NCBI GenBank assembly: GCA_948436455.1
Contig: CAOJIB010000006.1
Location: forward strand, 1 to 38,485
DNA length: 38,485 nucleotides
Direction of reading: 5' to 3'
Origin: an uncultured Blautia sp.
GTDB lineage: Bacteria > Bacillota > Clostridia > Lachnospirales > Lachnospiraceae
Position numbers and translations under genes: made by a program. Below, one piece after another: positions 23,713 through 32,546 of this stretch (positions within the stretch are counted from its first letter, which is position 1; every line of letters begins with the position of its first letter). Under the pieces are notes generated by a model, which was given only the letters and a program-made list of their open reading frames with translations, was not told where the DNA came from and ran no database searches.

Positions 23713-24708
23713 ATGGGATTTATTGATGGAATCAAGGAAAGAGCAAGAGCTGACAAAAAGGTGATCGTTTTACCGGAGACAGAGGACAGGCGGACGCTGG
23801 AAGCGACGGCGATGATCTTAAAGGAAGGCATTGCGGACGTTATTTTAGTTGGCAGCGAGGCAGAGGTGCAGAAGAATTCTGAAGGCTTGGATATTACAGG
23901 CGCGAAGATCGTAGATCCGGCTACCTCCGAAAAGACCGCCGCCTATATCGATAAATTAGTAGAATTAAGGCAGAAAAAGGGCATGACCCCGGAGAAGGCA
24001 AAGGAGATCCTTCTGAATCAGTATTTATATTACGGCGTGATGATGGTAAAGATGGGCGACGCAGACGGCATGGTATCCGGCGCCAGCCATTCCACCGCAG
24101 ACACTTTACGCCCCTGCCTGCAGATTTTAAAGACGAAACCGGGCACCAAGCTGGTATCCGCCTTCTTTGTTATGGCCGTACCGAATTGTGAATATGGTGC
24201 AAACGGCACCTTTGTTTTTGCGGATTCCGGCCTGAACCAGAATCCGACGCCGGAGGAATTATCCGCGATCGCAGGTTCTTCTGCGGAATCCTTCCAGCAG
24301 CTGGTGCAGGAAGAGCCGGTCGTAGCGTTTCTGTCCCATTCCACCAAGGGCAGCGCGGCGCATCCCGATGTGGATAAGGTCGTAGAAGCTGTAAAGATCG
24401 CTAAGGAAGAGCATCCGTCCTTAAAGCTGGACGGCGAATTCCAGTTGGACGCTGCGATCGTTCCCAGCGTAGGCGCTTCTAAGGCTCCCGGCAGCGACGT
24501 GGCTGGAAAGGCCAACGTACTGATCTTCCCGGATCTGGATGCGGGAAATATCGGCTACAAGCTGACCCAGCGTCTGGCCAAGGCAGAGGCGTATGGCCCC
24601 ATCACCCAGGGCATCGCTAAACCGGTGAACGACTTATCCAGAGGCTGCTCCTCAGAGGATATCGTAGGCGTTGTGGCGATCACCGCCGTACAGTGCCAGT
24701 CCGCGTAA
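23713..24708 (+). CDS. pta: Phosphate acetyltransferase
   Basis: 331 residues, the short single-domain form. Converts acetyl-CoA and phosphate to acetyl phosphate. Typical stretches are VIVLPETEDRRTLEAT, DGMVSGASHSTADTLRP, DGEFQLDAAIVPSVG, ANVLIFPDLDAGNIGYKLTQR and GPITQGIAKPVNDLSRG. GAAAGGAG precedes the ATG. It is the first gene of the pta-ackA operon, the main ATP-yielding acetate branch in fermenting Clostridia. Codons look strongly biased, suggesting high expression. Confidence 0.97.
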   Translation: MGFIDGIKERARADKKVIVLPETEDRRTLEATAMILKEGIADVILVGSEAEVQKNSEGLDITGAKIVDPATSEKTAAYIDKLVELRQKKGMTPEKAKEILLNQYLYYGVMMVKMGDADGMVSGASHSTADTLRPCLQILKTKPGTKLVSAFFVMAVPNCEYGANGTFVFADSGLNQNPTPEELSAIAGSSAESFQQLVQEEPVVAFLSHSTKGSAAHPDVDKVVEAVKIAKEEHPSLKLDGEFQLDAAIVPSVGASKAPGSDVAGKANVLIFPDLDAGNIGYKLTQRLAKAEAYGPITQGIAKPVNDLSRGCSSEDIVGVVAITAVQCQSA

Positions 24709-24754
24709 ATGAAAATCGAAAAACAAATAGGAAAAGTATTAGGAGAATAAAATC

Positions 24755-25942
24755 ATGAATGTATTGGTAATCAATTGCGGAAGCTCTTCTTTGAAGTATC
24801 AATTGATCAATTCAGATACAGAGGCGGTTCTGGCAAAGGGCCTTTGCGAAAGAATCGGCATCGACGGAAGATTAGTATACCAGAAGGACGGCTGCGATAA
24901 GGAAGTGACCGAAGCGGCTATGCCCACCCATAAAGAAGCGATCCAAATGGTGCTGGACGCTCTGGTAAACGAAAAAACCGGCGCGATTCAGAGCTTGAAG
25001 GAAGTAAACGCCGTAGGCCATCGCGTGGTACATGGCGGCGAGAAATTTGCTTCCTCCGTAGTGATCGGCGACGAAGTGCTGGCGGCGATCGAGGAGTGCA
25101 ACGATCTGGCGCCTCTGCACAATCCGGCGAATCTGATCGGTATCCGCGCTTGCCAGGAGCTGATGCCGGGCGTACCGATGGTAGCCGTATTTGACACCGC
25201 TTTCCATCAGACAATGCCGGCGAAGGCGTATCTCTACGGCCTTCCCTACGAATACTATGAGAAATATAAAGTCAGAAGATACGGCTTCCACGGAACCTCC
25301 CACAGCTTCGTATCCAAACACGCGGCGGAATTCCTGGGCCTGGATCTGGCCAATTCCAAGATCGTCGTATGCCATCTGGGCAACGGCGCTTCCATCAGCG
25401 CGGTAGTAAACGGCGAGTGCGTGGATACTAGCATGGGCTTAACGCCGCTGGAGGGCCTTGTAATGGGCACTCGTTCCGGTGATATTGATCCGGCTATCAT
25501 GGAATTCATCGCGAAGAAGGAAAACCTGGACATTGCGGGGATCATGAACGTTCTGAATAAGAAGTCCGGCGTACAGGGCTTATCTAAGCTCTCCAGCGAT
25601 TTCCGCGATCTGGAAGAGGGCATGGAAGCAGGAAATGAGCTGGCCGCCAACGCTATGGAAGTGTTCTGCTATCGCGTGGCGAAATACGTCGGCTCCTATG
25701 TGGCTGCAATGAACGGCGTGGACGCCATTGCCTTTACCGCGGGTATCGGCGAGAACGCCTGCCTGGTACGTGAAAAGGTACTGGGTTACCTGGGCTATCT
25801 GGGCATTACGTTGGATACCGAAGCCAATGGAAAGCGCGGCGACGACTGCGTGATTTCTACCGCAGACTCCAAAGTAAAAGTAGCCGTGATTCCCACAAAC
25901 GAAGAACTGGCGATCTGCCGGGAGACAGTTGCACTGGTATAA
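24755..25942 (+). CDS. ackA: Acetate kinase
   Basis: 395 residues. Transfers phosphate from acetyl phosphate to ADP, giving ATP and acetate. N-terminal MNVLVINCGSSSLKYQL with Asn7, then HRVVHGGEKF, the family signature GLTPLEGLVMGTRSGDIDP, and C-terminal FTAGIGENACLVRE. Full length. AGGAG lies 10 nt before the ATG. The gene follows pta by 46 bp and is closed by a strong terminator. Confidence 0.98.
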   Translation: MNVLVINCGSSSLKYQLINSDTEAVLAKGLCERIGIDGRLVYQKDGCDKEVTEAAMPTHKEAIQMVLDALVNEKTGAIQSLKEVNAVGHRVVHGGEKFASSVVIGDEVLAAIEECNDLAPLHNPANLIGIRACQELMPGVPMVAVFDTAFHQTMPAKAYLYGLPYEYYEKYKVRRYGFHGTSHSFVSKHAAEFLGLDLANSKIVVCHLGNGASISAVVNGECVDTSMGLTPLEGLVMGTRSGDIDPAIMEFIAKKENLDIAGIMNVLNKKSGVQGLSKLSSDFRDLEEGMEAGNELAANAMEVFCYRVAKYVGSYVAAMNGVDAIAFTAGIGENACLVREKVLGYLGYLGITLDTEANGKRGDDCVISTADSKVKVAVIPTNEELAICRETVALV

Positions 25943-25960
25943 GAAAGCATCAGAAGATAC

Positions 25961-26003
25961 GTACAAAAGCAGCGCCAAAGAAGTATCGGCGCTGCTTTTG
26001 TAC
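25961..26003. terminator. Terminator hairpin after ackA
   Basis: Perfect 16-bp stem 25961-25976 (ends GCAGCGCC) and 25988-26003 (begins GGCGCTGC, then TTTTG), with an 11-nt loop. The A4/T4 blocks lie inside the stem, giving a terminator shape in both directions. Confidence 0.85.
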
Positions 26004-26040
26004 GATAGTCCTAAAACGCCAAATTCAAGCAAAAAATCCA

Positions 26041-26069
26041 TTGACAAAAACCTCCAAGACAGGTATAAT
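26041..26069 (+). promoter_or_regulatory. DUF177-rpmF promoter
   Basis: Perfect consensus: -35 TTGACA (26041-26046), 17-bp spacer, -10 TATAAT (26064-26069), 27 bp before the start codon. It is the strongest promoter in the window by sequence. Confidence 0.92.
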
Positions 26070-26095
26070 CTATGAGGTATGATTAGGAGACGGAC

Positions 26096-26623
26096 ATGCA
26101 TATTCATTTAGCAGATATTATGAATCGGGAGGGCGAGACGCTGCAGCTGCAGACGGAATTGGAATGGAAATCGTTTCCCGTGCAGTCGGACAGCTTTTCG
26201 ATTCTTGCCAAGACGCCTCTTGTCTTATCTGTTGTCAATACAGGAGATAAGGTATTGGAGCTGAAGGGAGCAGGCCGCGTGACGGTGGCGATTCCCTGCG
26301 ACCGTTGTCTGGAAGAAGTGGCGGTGGAAATCCCTTTGGATATTTTCCGGCGGGTAGATATGAAGCTCTCGAAGGAAGAACGAATCAGGAATCTGGATGA
26401 AAGCAGCTATATTACAGGCACAGACTTGGATGTAGATCAGTTCGTCTATGATGAAGTATTGATGCAGTGGCCAGTAAAGGTTTTATGCAGCAAGACCTGC
26501 AAAGGTATCTGCAGCCGGTGCGGACAGAATCTAAATCACGGCGATTGCGGCTGTGAAAAGGAAAGCTTGGATCCCCGGATGGCGGCTGTCAGAGATATAT
26601 TCAGCAAATTTAAGGAGGTGTAA
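26096..26623 (+). CDS. DUF177 (YceD family) protein
   Basis: 175 residues of the YceD/DUF177 family, regularly encoded just before rpmF. The C-terminal third has the cysteine sets CDRC (~68-71) and CSKTCKGICSRCGQNL (~130-145), plus CGC, probably a zinc site. The family is linked to 23S rRNA accumulation in plants and E. coli; the exact role here is not known. AGGAGA precedes the ATG. It is co-transcribed with rpmF, 3 bp downstream. Confidence 0.93.
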   Translation: MHIHLADIMNREGETLQLQTELEWKSFPVQSDSFSILAKTPLVLSVVNTGDKVLELKGAGRVTVAIPCDRCLEEVAVEIPLDIFRRVDMKLSKEERIRNLDESSYITGTDLDVDQFVYDEVLMQWPVKVLCSKTCKGICSRCGQNLNHGDCGCEKESLDPRMAAVRDIFSKFKEV

Positions 26624-26626
26624 CTG

Positions 26627-26806
26627 ATGTCCATATGTCCCAAGAATAAGACTTCCAAGGCCAGAAGAGATAAAAGAAGAGCAACCTGGAAAATGACTGC
26701 TCCCAATCTGGTAAAGTGCAGCAAGTGCGGCGCACTGATGATGCCCCACAGGGTCTGCAAGGCTTGCGGAAGCTACAATAAGAGAGAAATCATTCCCCAG
26801 GATTGA
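26627..26806 (+). CDS. rpmF: Ribosomal protein L32
   Basis: 59 residues, MSICPKNKTSKARRDKRRAT followed by a zinc ribbon with CSKC and CKAC pairs, the four-Cys form of L32. A part of the large ribosomal subunit. AAGGAGG at the end of DUF177 serves as ribosome site, and the ATG follows the DUF177 stop by 3 bp. A terminator follows. Confidence 0.97.
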   Translation: MSICPKNKTSKARRDKRRATWKMTAPNLVKCSKCGALMMPHRVCKACGSYNKREIIPQD

Positions 26807-26820
26807 TCGGGAAGGATGCG

Positions 26821-26855
26821 GGAGTATTGCCGTAAGATGGGCAGTGCTCCTTTTT
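26821..26855 (+). terminator. Rho-independent terminator after rpmF
   Basis: 11-bp stem GGAGTATTGCC (26821-26831) / GGCAGTGCTCC (26840-26850) with two G-T pairs, then TTTTT. Confidence 0.85.
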
Positions 26856-26949
26856 GTTATCTGGAGTGTGTTTGAAAAATTATTTCTGCAGACATCGCAA
26901 TGTAGAAAGCATTTTTCAGATACACCCCTTAAAAAGAACGGAGGGAATC

Positions 26950-27981
26950 ATGTCAGAAACAGTGCGGATCGTGGTAGACGCCATGGGCGGCGATTATGCG
27001 CCGGCCGAGCCGGTAAAGGGCGCGGTGGAGGCCGTGCAGGAAAATAAAGAAATCCATGTGCTGCTTACCGGAAAAAAGGAAATGATTGCAGAGGAATTAA
27101 AAAAATATACGTATCCCAAGGAGCAGATCGAGATTGTAGACGCCAGAGAGGTCATTGAAACGGCGGAACCGCCGGTTATGGCCATTCGGGGGAAAAAGGA
27201 TTCCTCTATCGTTGTAGGCTTACATCTCGTCAAAAAGAAGGAGGCCGACGCTTTCGTTTCCTCTGGAAGTACAGGCGCAGTCCTGGTGGGCGGTCAGGTA
27301 TTGGTGGGAAGGATCAAAGGCGTGGAGAGGCCGCCTTTGGCTCCATTGATTCCCACCAAGGACGGCGTGGCGCTTCTTATCGACTGCGGCGCGAACGTGG
27401 ACGCCCGTCCTTCCCATCTGGTACAGTTTGCAAAAATGGGCGCCATCTACATGGAAAACGTTGTGGGGATCAAAAATCCCAAAGTGGCGATTGTCAATAA
27501 CGGCGCGGAGGAAGAAAAGGGAAACGCGCTGGTAAAAGAAACCTTTCCTCTTCTGAAGGAATGCAAGGATATCCATTTTATAGGAAGCATCGAGGCGCGG
27601 GAGATTCCCGCCGGCTACGCTGACGTGGTCGTCTGCGAAGCGTTTGTCGGCAACGTAATCCTAAAGCTATACGAAGGCGTGGGCGCTACGTTGATTTCAA
27701 AGATTAAGGAAAGTATGATGAGCAGCTTAAAGAGCAAGATTGGCGCGCTGCTTGTAAAGCCGGCTCTGAAATCTACGCTGAAATCCTTTGACGCCAGCGA
27801 GTACGGCGGCGCGCCGCTTTTGGGCTTAAAGGGTCTGGTGGTAAAAACCCATGGGAGCGCAAAGGCGGTGGAAATCAAGCACGCCATTTTCCAGTGCGTC
27901 CAGTTTAAGCAGCAGAAGATCAATGAAAAGATCCAGGAGCATATTCATTTGGAAAAGCCGACGCCTAAGGAGGAAGCTTAG
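26950..27981 (+). CDS. plsX: Phosphate acyltransferase
   Basis: 343 residues from the ATG at 26950, which follows GGAGGG; the open frame from 26854 begins inside the terminator T-run and is rejected. Makes acyl-phosphate from acyl-ACP for phosphatidic acid synthesis at the membrane face. Recognisable parts are RIVVDAMGGDYAPAEPVKG near the N-terminus, FVSSGSTGAVLVGG, LLIDCGANVDARPSHLVQFA, and VVCEAFVGNVILKLYEG. It heads a plsX-acpP-rnc-smc-ftsY cluster typical of Bacillota. No clear promoter could be assigned. Confidence 0.96.
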   Translation: MSETVRIVVDAMGGDYAPAEPVKGAVEAVQENKEIHVLLTGKKEMIAEELKKYTYPKEQIEIVDAREVIETAEPPVMAIRGKKDSSIVVGLHLVKKKEADAFVSSGSTGAVLVGGQVLVGRIKGVERPPLAPLIPTKDGVALLIDCGANVDARPSHLVQFAKMGAIYMENVVGIKNPKVAIVNNGAEEEKGNALVKETFPLLKECKDIHFIGSIEAREIPAGYADVVVCEAFVGNVILKLYEGVGATLISKIKESMMSSLKSKIGALLVKPALKSTLKSFDASEYGGAPLLGLKGLVVKTHGSAKAVEIKHAIFQCVQFKQQKINEKIQEHIHLEKPTPKEEA

Positions 27982-27983
27982 TA

Positions 27984-28214
27984 TTGGAGCTGGAGAGAAT
28001 AGCGGCGATCGCAGCGGAGGTTCTGCACATGGAGCCAGAGCTGTTGACGGAGGAAATGACCTATCTGGACGACCTGGGAGCGGATTCTTTAGATCTGTTC
28101 CAGATTATCATGGGCATTGAAGAAGAATTTGATATCGAAATCGACCAGGCGGCCGCGGAGAATATCGCGACGATCGGAGATACGGTCCGGATGATTCAGA
28201 AAGCTTTGGAATAA
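27984..28214 (+). CDS. acpP: Acyl carrier protein
   Basis: 76 residues. The DSL motif in DDLGADSLDLFQI gives the phosphopantetheine attachment serine, Ser35. It is acidic, as ACPs are. The start codon is TTG at 27984, 10 nt after AAGGAGG, with no ATG in frame before residue 16; a TTG start is unusual for so abundant a protein. It follows plsX by 2 bp, whose product uses acyl-ACP. Confidence 0.95.
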   Translation: MELERIAAIAAEVLHMEPELLTEEMTYLDDLGADSLDLFQIIMGIEEEFDIEIDQAAAENIATIGDTVRMIQKALE

Positions 28215-28225
28215 AATTAAATATC

Positions 28226-28262
28226 CGCCCTATAAGCTTTTCCAAAAGCGGCTTATGCGGCG
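28226..28262 (+). promoter_or_regulatory. Hairpin between acpP and rnc
   Basis: CGCC-C-TATAAGC (28226-28237) pairs with GCTTATG-C-GGCG (28251-28262) across one C-C mismatch and one T-G pair. The 13-nt loop has a second possible CTTTT/AAAAG helix. No T-run follows. It lies 21 nt before the rnc start, a place where RNase III genes of other bacteria have self-cleavage sites. Confidence 0.5.
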
Positions 28263-28283
28263 ACATCGAGGTAGGTATTGCAC

Positions 28284-28967
28284 ATGATAGATTTGCATAT
28301 ATTAGAAGAAAAAATAGGCTACCGCTTCCGGGATTTTTCCCTGCTGCGCCACGCCATGTCCCACAGCTCCTATGCCAACGAGCGGAAAAAGGGAAAGCTG
28401 GGCAGCAACGAGCGGTTGGAATTTTTAGGCGACGCGGTGCTGGAATTGGTATGCAGCGAATATTTATATGAGAAATATCCCGAAAGCCCGGAAGGCGAAT
28501 TGACGAGAAAGCGCTCCAGCCTGGTCTGCGAGCCTACGCTGTCTTTATGCGCCCGGGAATTTGGATTTGAAAAATTTTTGCTGCTGGGCAGAGGCGAGGA
28601 GATGACCGGCGGCCGGATGCGGGATTCTTTAGTATCGGATGGTCTGGAAGCATTGATCGGGGCGATTTTTTTAGACGGCGGCCTGGAGCATGCGAAGACG
28701 TTTATTTACAAGACGATTCTCAACGACGCTGGAAAGCGGCAGCTTTTTTACGACAGTAAGACGATCCTCCAGGAGATGGTGCAGGAAAAGGGCAGCAATC
28801 CGCTGGTATATCGGGTAATCGGCGAAGAGGGTCCGGATCATGATAAGCGTTTTACCGTGGAAGTCTCTATAGACCAAAAGAAACTGGGCGAGGGCGTGGG
28901 TCATACGAAAAAAGCGGCGGAGCAGGCGGCGGCTTATCAGGCTGTCTGCACTCTTGGAAAGCAATAG
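28284..28967 (+). CDS. rnc: Ribonuclease III
   Basis: 227 residues. Cleaves double-stranded RNA in rRNA and mRNA processing. The catalytic signature NERLEFLGDAVLEL (42-55) holds Glu46 and Asp50, and a second acidic pair lies in DGLEALIGAIFLDGG. The double-stranded RNA-binding domain occupies the last ~70 residues (KTILQEMVQEKGSNPLVYRV, ending KKAAEQAAAYQAV). The ATG at 28284 is 8 nt after GAGGTAGG; a TTG two codons earlier is less likely. Confidence 0.97.
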   Translation: MIDLHILEEKIGYRFRDFSLLRHAMSHSSYANERKKGKLGSNERLEFLGDAVLELVCSEYLYEKYPESPEGELTRKRSSLVCEPTLSLCAREFGFEKFLLLGRGEEMTGGRMRDSLVSDGLEALIGAIFLDGGLEHAKTFIYKTILNDAGKRQLFYDSKTILQEMVQEKGSNPLVYRVIGEEGPDHDKRFTVEVSIDQKKLGEGVGHTKKAAEQAAAYQAVCTLGKQ

Positions 28968-28974
28968 GTGACCC

Positions 28975-31900
28975 ATGTATTTGAAAAGTATAGAGGTCCA
29001 GGGCTTTAAGTCCTTTGCTCAGAAACTTTGCTTCGAGTTCCACAATGGGATTACCGGCATCGTAGGGCCCAACGGCAGCGGGAAGAGCAACGTAGCCGAC
29101 GCGGTTCGCTGGGTCTTAGGCGAGCAGAGCGCGAAGCAGCTTCGGGGCGGCAGTATGCAGGATGTGATTTTTTCCGGCACGCAGAATCGTAAGCCCTTGA
29201 GTTTTGCTTCCGTGGCGATTACGCTGGATAATAGCGACCGGCAGCTTCCGGTGGACTATCAGGAGGTTACGGTGACTAGGCGGCTTTATCGTTCTGGAGA
29301 AAGTGAATATAAGCTGAACGGCGCCGCCTGCCGTCTGCGGGACATCCACGAATTGTTTTACGATACCGGCATTGGTCAGGAGGGTTATTCCATCATTGGC
29401 CAGGGACAGATCGACCGGATCTTAAGCGGAAAGCCGGAGGAACGCCGGGAGCTCTTCGACGAAGCTGCCGGGATTGTGAAATTTAAACGGCGGAAAAATA
29501 CGGCGCTGAAAAAACTGGAAGAGGAAAAGCAGAATCTTCTGCGGGTGACGGATATTTTAAATGAAGTCACTCGTCAGCTTACGCCGATGGAAAAGCAGTC
29601 GGAGACGGCCAGGATCTACCTGAATAAAAAAGAAGAGCTGAAAGCCTTGGATATCCACCTGTTTTTTCTAGATATGGAAAAGGCGGAAGAAGAGCTGGAA
29701 AAGCTTAAGGAAAAGCACCAGATTGGCAGCGATGAGCTTACAAAGGCGCGGGAAAGCTTTGAGACGACGAAGCAGGAATACGAGCGGGTAGAACGCCTTT
29801 TGGAGGAGCTGGAGGAAAAGATCGGCGGTTGTAAGGAGCGTCTGCAAAAAAGCGTTCTGCGCCGGCAGCAGATGGAGGGCCAGCGAGAGCTTTTTACGGA
29901 ACAGATACGTACAGAGACGGAAAAAGCGTCCCATTATCAGGAACGCGGCGGCCATATCGCCGAGGAGCTGGAAAAGCGGCGGCAAGAGCTGGAAAACTAT
30001 CGCAGAGAACGCCTGGAGCTGACGCAGCAGACGAAGGAATTGGAGAGTCGTCGGCAAAAAGCCGGGGAACAGCTGGAGCAGACGCAGGATTTCCTGCGGG
30101 AGAGTACGACCAGCGTGGAGGATGGCAAGAATGAGATCATTGAAATCCTGAACAGCCGGGCGACTACCAAGGGAAAGGCCCAGCGGTACGACGCGATGAT
30201 GGAGCAGCTTACGGCGCGAAAAGAAGGAATTCTGACCCGCCTGGACGCTCTTTTGGAGGAAGAGAAAAATCTGCAGGAGTCCGTTATAGAGGCGCAGAGC
30301 CATTGCCAGGCCACCACAAAGCGTATCCAGGAGCTACAGGAAAAAAATGAAAAATTGGAGCGGCAGGTGGAACGTCTGCAAGAGACGATCAAAGAGCAGA
30401 ACGCGCAGATGGACGTGGGCCAGACGGCCTATCACCGGGAAGCTTCCCGCTTGGAATCCTTGAAAAATCTGACGGAGCGTTACGACGGCTACGGAAACAG
30501 CATCCGCCGGGTGATGGAGCAAAAACAAAAAGTGCCGGGGATCCGGGGCGTGGTGGCCGATCTGATTCAGGTGGAAAAAAGCTACGAAACCGCCATAGAG
30601 ACGGCCCTGGGAGGCAGTATTCAAAACGTAGTCACGGATAATGAAAAGACGGCCAAGATTCTGATAGAATTTCTGAAAAAAAACCGTTATGGCCGCGCTA
30701 CCTTTCTGCCTCTTAGCAGCATCGGCAGCCGGGAAGGATTTTCCCGGCAGGAGGTCTTAAAGGAGCCGGGCGTCATTGGCCTTGCCAGTACGCTGGTGAA
30801 GGTGCAAAAAGAACACGAGGGCCTTGCCAGATACCTGCTGGGCCGGACGTTGGTGGTCGATCATATTGATCATGCCATTTCCATCGGAAAGAAATACAGG
30901 CACACCCTGCGGATGGTTACGCTGGAGGGCGAATCCTTGAATCCGGGAGGCTCTATGACCGGCGGCGCTTTTAAAAATACGAGCAATCTGTTGGGCAGAC
31001 GCCGGGAAATAGAAGAGCTGGAACATAGCGTAAAGGCCTTAAAGGCAGACATGGAGCAGATGCAGGGCGTCATAGAAGAGAACCGAATGGAGCGAAACGT
31101 CCGTCGGGACGAAATCGTAAAACTCCACGAAAAGCTGCAGTCTGCCTATCTAGCGCAAAATACGCAGAACATGCAGCTTGCCCAGCTAGAGGAAAAGAAG
31201 AAAGAACTGCAGGAGCAAAGGGAACGCAATCAGCGGGAGGAGAAGGAAATCCTTTCCCAGGCCGGCCAGATCGAAGAGAGCCGGGCGGCCATCCGTCAGG
31301 AGCTGGAATCTTCCCAGAGAGACGAAAAGGAGCTGGAGCAGTTCATTGAGACGCGGCAGTTGGAGCTGGAGGAATACCGGGAAAAGGAAGCGCAGGAAAC
31401 GCACGCATTGGAGGAAATCCGCATGGAGCTCGCCGCGCTGGCACAGACGGAGACGTTTCAGCAGGAAAATACCCAGCGGGTACGCCAGGAAGTAAAGACA
31501 CTGGAAAAGGAACAGAAAGAGCTGGCAGAAAATATAGAAGGCAGCGCCCGGGAAATTGCCGCGAAAAAAGCCCAGATCGAAGAGCTCGACGAAGGCCTGC
31601 AGACGGCGGCCAGGGAGGGTGAAGAAGAGGAAGCGCTGCTGGAGACTCTGCATCGGGACAAGGAGGCGCAAAGCCTTTCCCATAAGGGATTTTTTGAAAA
31701 GAGAGACGCGCTTTCTGAAAAAATCGGTCTGTTGGATAAAGAATGTTATCGGCTGCAAAGCCAGATAGAGAAGGTGGAAGAAGACAGAGAAAAGCGGATC
31801 GCCTATCTCTGGGAGGAATACGAAATTACGCCGGGAGCCGCCGGAGATTATAAAAGAGAGCCGTTAGGCAGCGTCGCCGATATGCGAAAGCGCATACATA

Positions 31901-32535
31901 CGCTCCGGGAGGAGATCAAAAAGCTGGGAGACGTAAATGTAAACGCCATCGAGGATTACAAGGAGCTCAAAGAAAGGCATCAGTTTTTATCCACTCAGCA
32001 TGAAGATCTGGTCAATGCCGAAGCTACCTTAATGGATATCATCGCTCAGTTGGATGAAGGAATGCGCCGGCAGTTTTCCGAAAAATTCGCCGACATCCAG
32101 CGGGAATTTGACAAGGCGTTTAAAGAGCTTTTCGGCGGAGGCAAAGGGACGTTGGAGCTTTTAGAGGGAGAGGATATACTGGAAGCGGGCGTTCGTATCA
32201 TCTCCCAGCCTCCGGGGAAAAAGCTGCAAAATATGATGCAGCTTTCCGGCGGGGAAAAGGCGTTGACGGCCATCGCTCTTTTGTTTGCCATACAGAATTT
32301 AAAGCCGTCGCCCTTTTGCCTTCTGGACGAGATTGAGGCGGCGCTGGACGATTCCAACGTGGGGCGATTCGCAGATTATTTACAGAAGTTGACGAAGAAT
32401 ACACAATTTATTATAATTACGCATAGAAGAGGAACTATGCGGGCGGCGGACCGTCTGTACGGTATTACGATGCAGGAGAAGGGAATATCCACGCTGGTTT
32501 CTGTAGATTTAGTGGAAAAAGACCTGACGAAATAG
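28975..32535 (+). CDS. smc: Chromosome segregation SMC protein
   Basis: 1186 residues with the full SMC architecture. N-terminal Walker A GPNGSGKSN (~32-40), a coiled coil to ~505, a hinge ~520-660 (GVVADLIQVE; NPGGSMTGGAFKN), a returning coiled coil, then the C-terminal head with signature LSGGEKALTAIALLFA (~1088) and Walker B CLLDEIEAALDD. It forms the condensin core with ScpA/ScpB. It follows rnc by 7 bp and precedes ftsY by 11 bp. Confidence 0.98.
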   Translation: MYLKSIEVQGFKSFAQKLCFEFHNGITGIVGPNGSGKSNVADAVRWVLGEQSAKQLRGGSMQDVIFSGTQNRKPLSFASVAITLDNSDRQLPVDYQEVTVTRRLYRSGESEYKLNGAACRLRDIHELFYDTGIGQEGYSIIGQGQIDRILSGKPEERRELFDEAAGIVKFKRRKNTALKKLEEEKQNLLRVTDILNEVTRQLTPMEKQSETARIYLNKKEELKALDIHLFFLDMEKAEEELEKLKEKHQIGSDELTKARESFETTKQEYERVERLLEELEEKIGGCKERLQKSVLRRQQMEGQRELFTEQIRTETEKASHYQERGGHIAEELEKRRQELENYRRERLELTQQTKELESRRQKAGEQLEQTQDFLRESTTSVEDGKNEIIEILNSRATTKGKAQRYDAMMEQLTARKEGILTRLDALLEEEKNLQESVIEAQSHCQATTKRIQELQEKNEKLERQVERLQETIKEQNAQMDVGQTAYHREASRLESLKNLTERYDGYGNSIRRVMEQKQKVPGIRGVVADLIQVEKSYETAIETALGGSIQNVVTDNEKTAKILIEFLKKNRYGRATFLPLSSIGSREGFSRQEVLKEPGVIGLASTLVKVQKEHEGLARYLLGRTLVVDHIDHAISIGKKYRHTLRMVTLEGESLNPGGSMTGGAFKNTSNLLGRRREIEELEHSVKALKADMEQMQGVIEENRMERNVRRDEIVKLHEKLQSAYLAQNTQNMQLAQLEEKKKELQEQRERNQREEKEILSQAGQIEESRAAIRQELESSQRDEKELEQFIETRQLELEEYREKEAQETHALEEIRMELAALAQTETFQQENTQRVRQEVKTLEKEQKELAENIEGSAREIAAKKAQIEELDEGLQTAAREGEEEEALLETLHRDKEAQSLSHKGFFEKRDALSEKIGLLDKECYRLQSQIEKVEEDREKRIAYLWEEYEITPGAAGDYKREPLGSVADMRKRIHTLREEIKKLGDVNVNAIEDYKELKERHQFLSTQHEDLVNAEATLMDIIAQLDEGMRRQFSEKFADIQREFDKAFKELFGGGKGTLELLEGEDILEAGVRIISQPPGKKLQNMMQLSGGEKALTAIALLFAIQNLKPSPFCLLDEIEAALDDSNVGRFADYLQKLTKNTQFIIITHRRGTMRAADRLYGITMQEKGISTLVSVDLVEKDLTK

Positions 32536-32546
32536 GAGGTGCCAAG

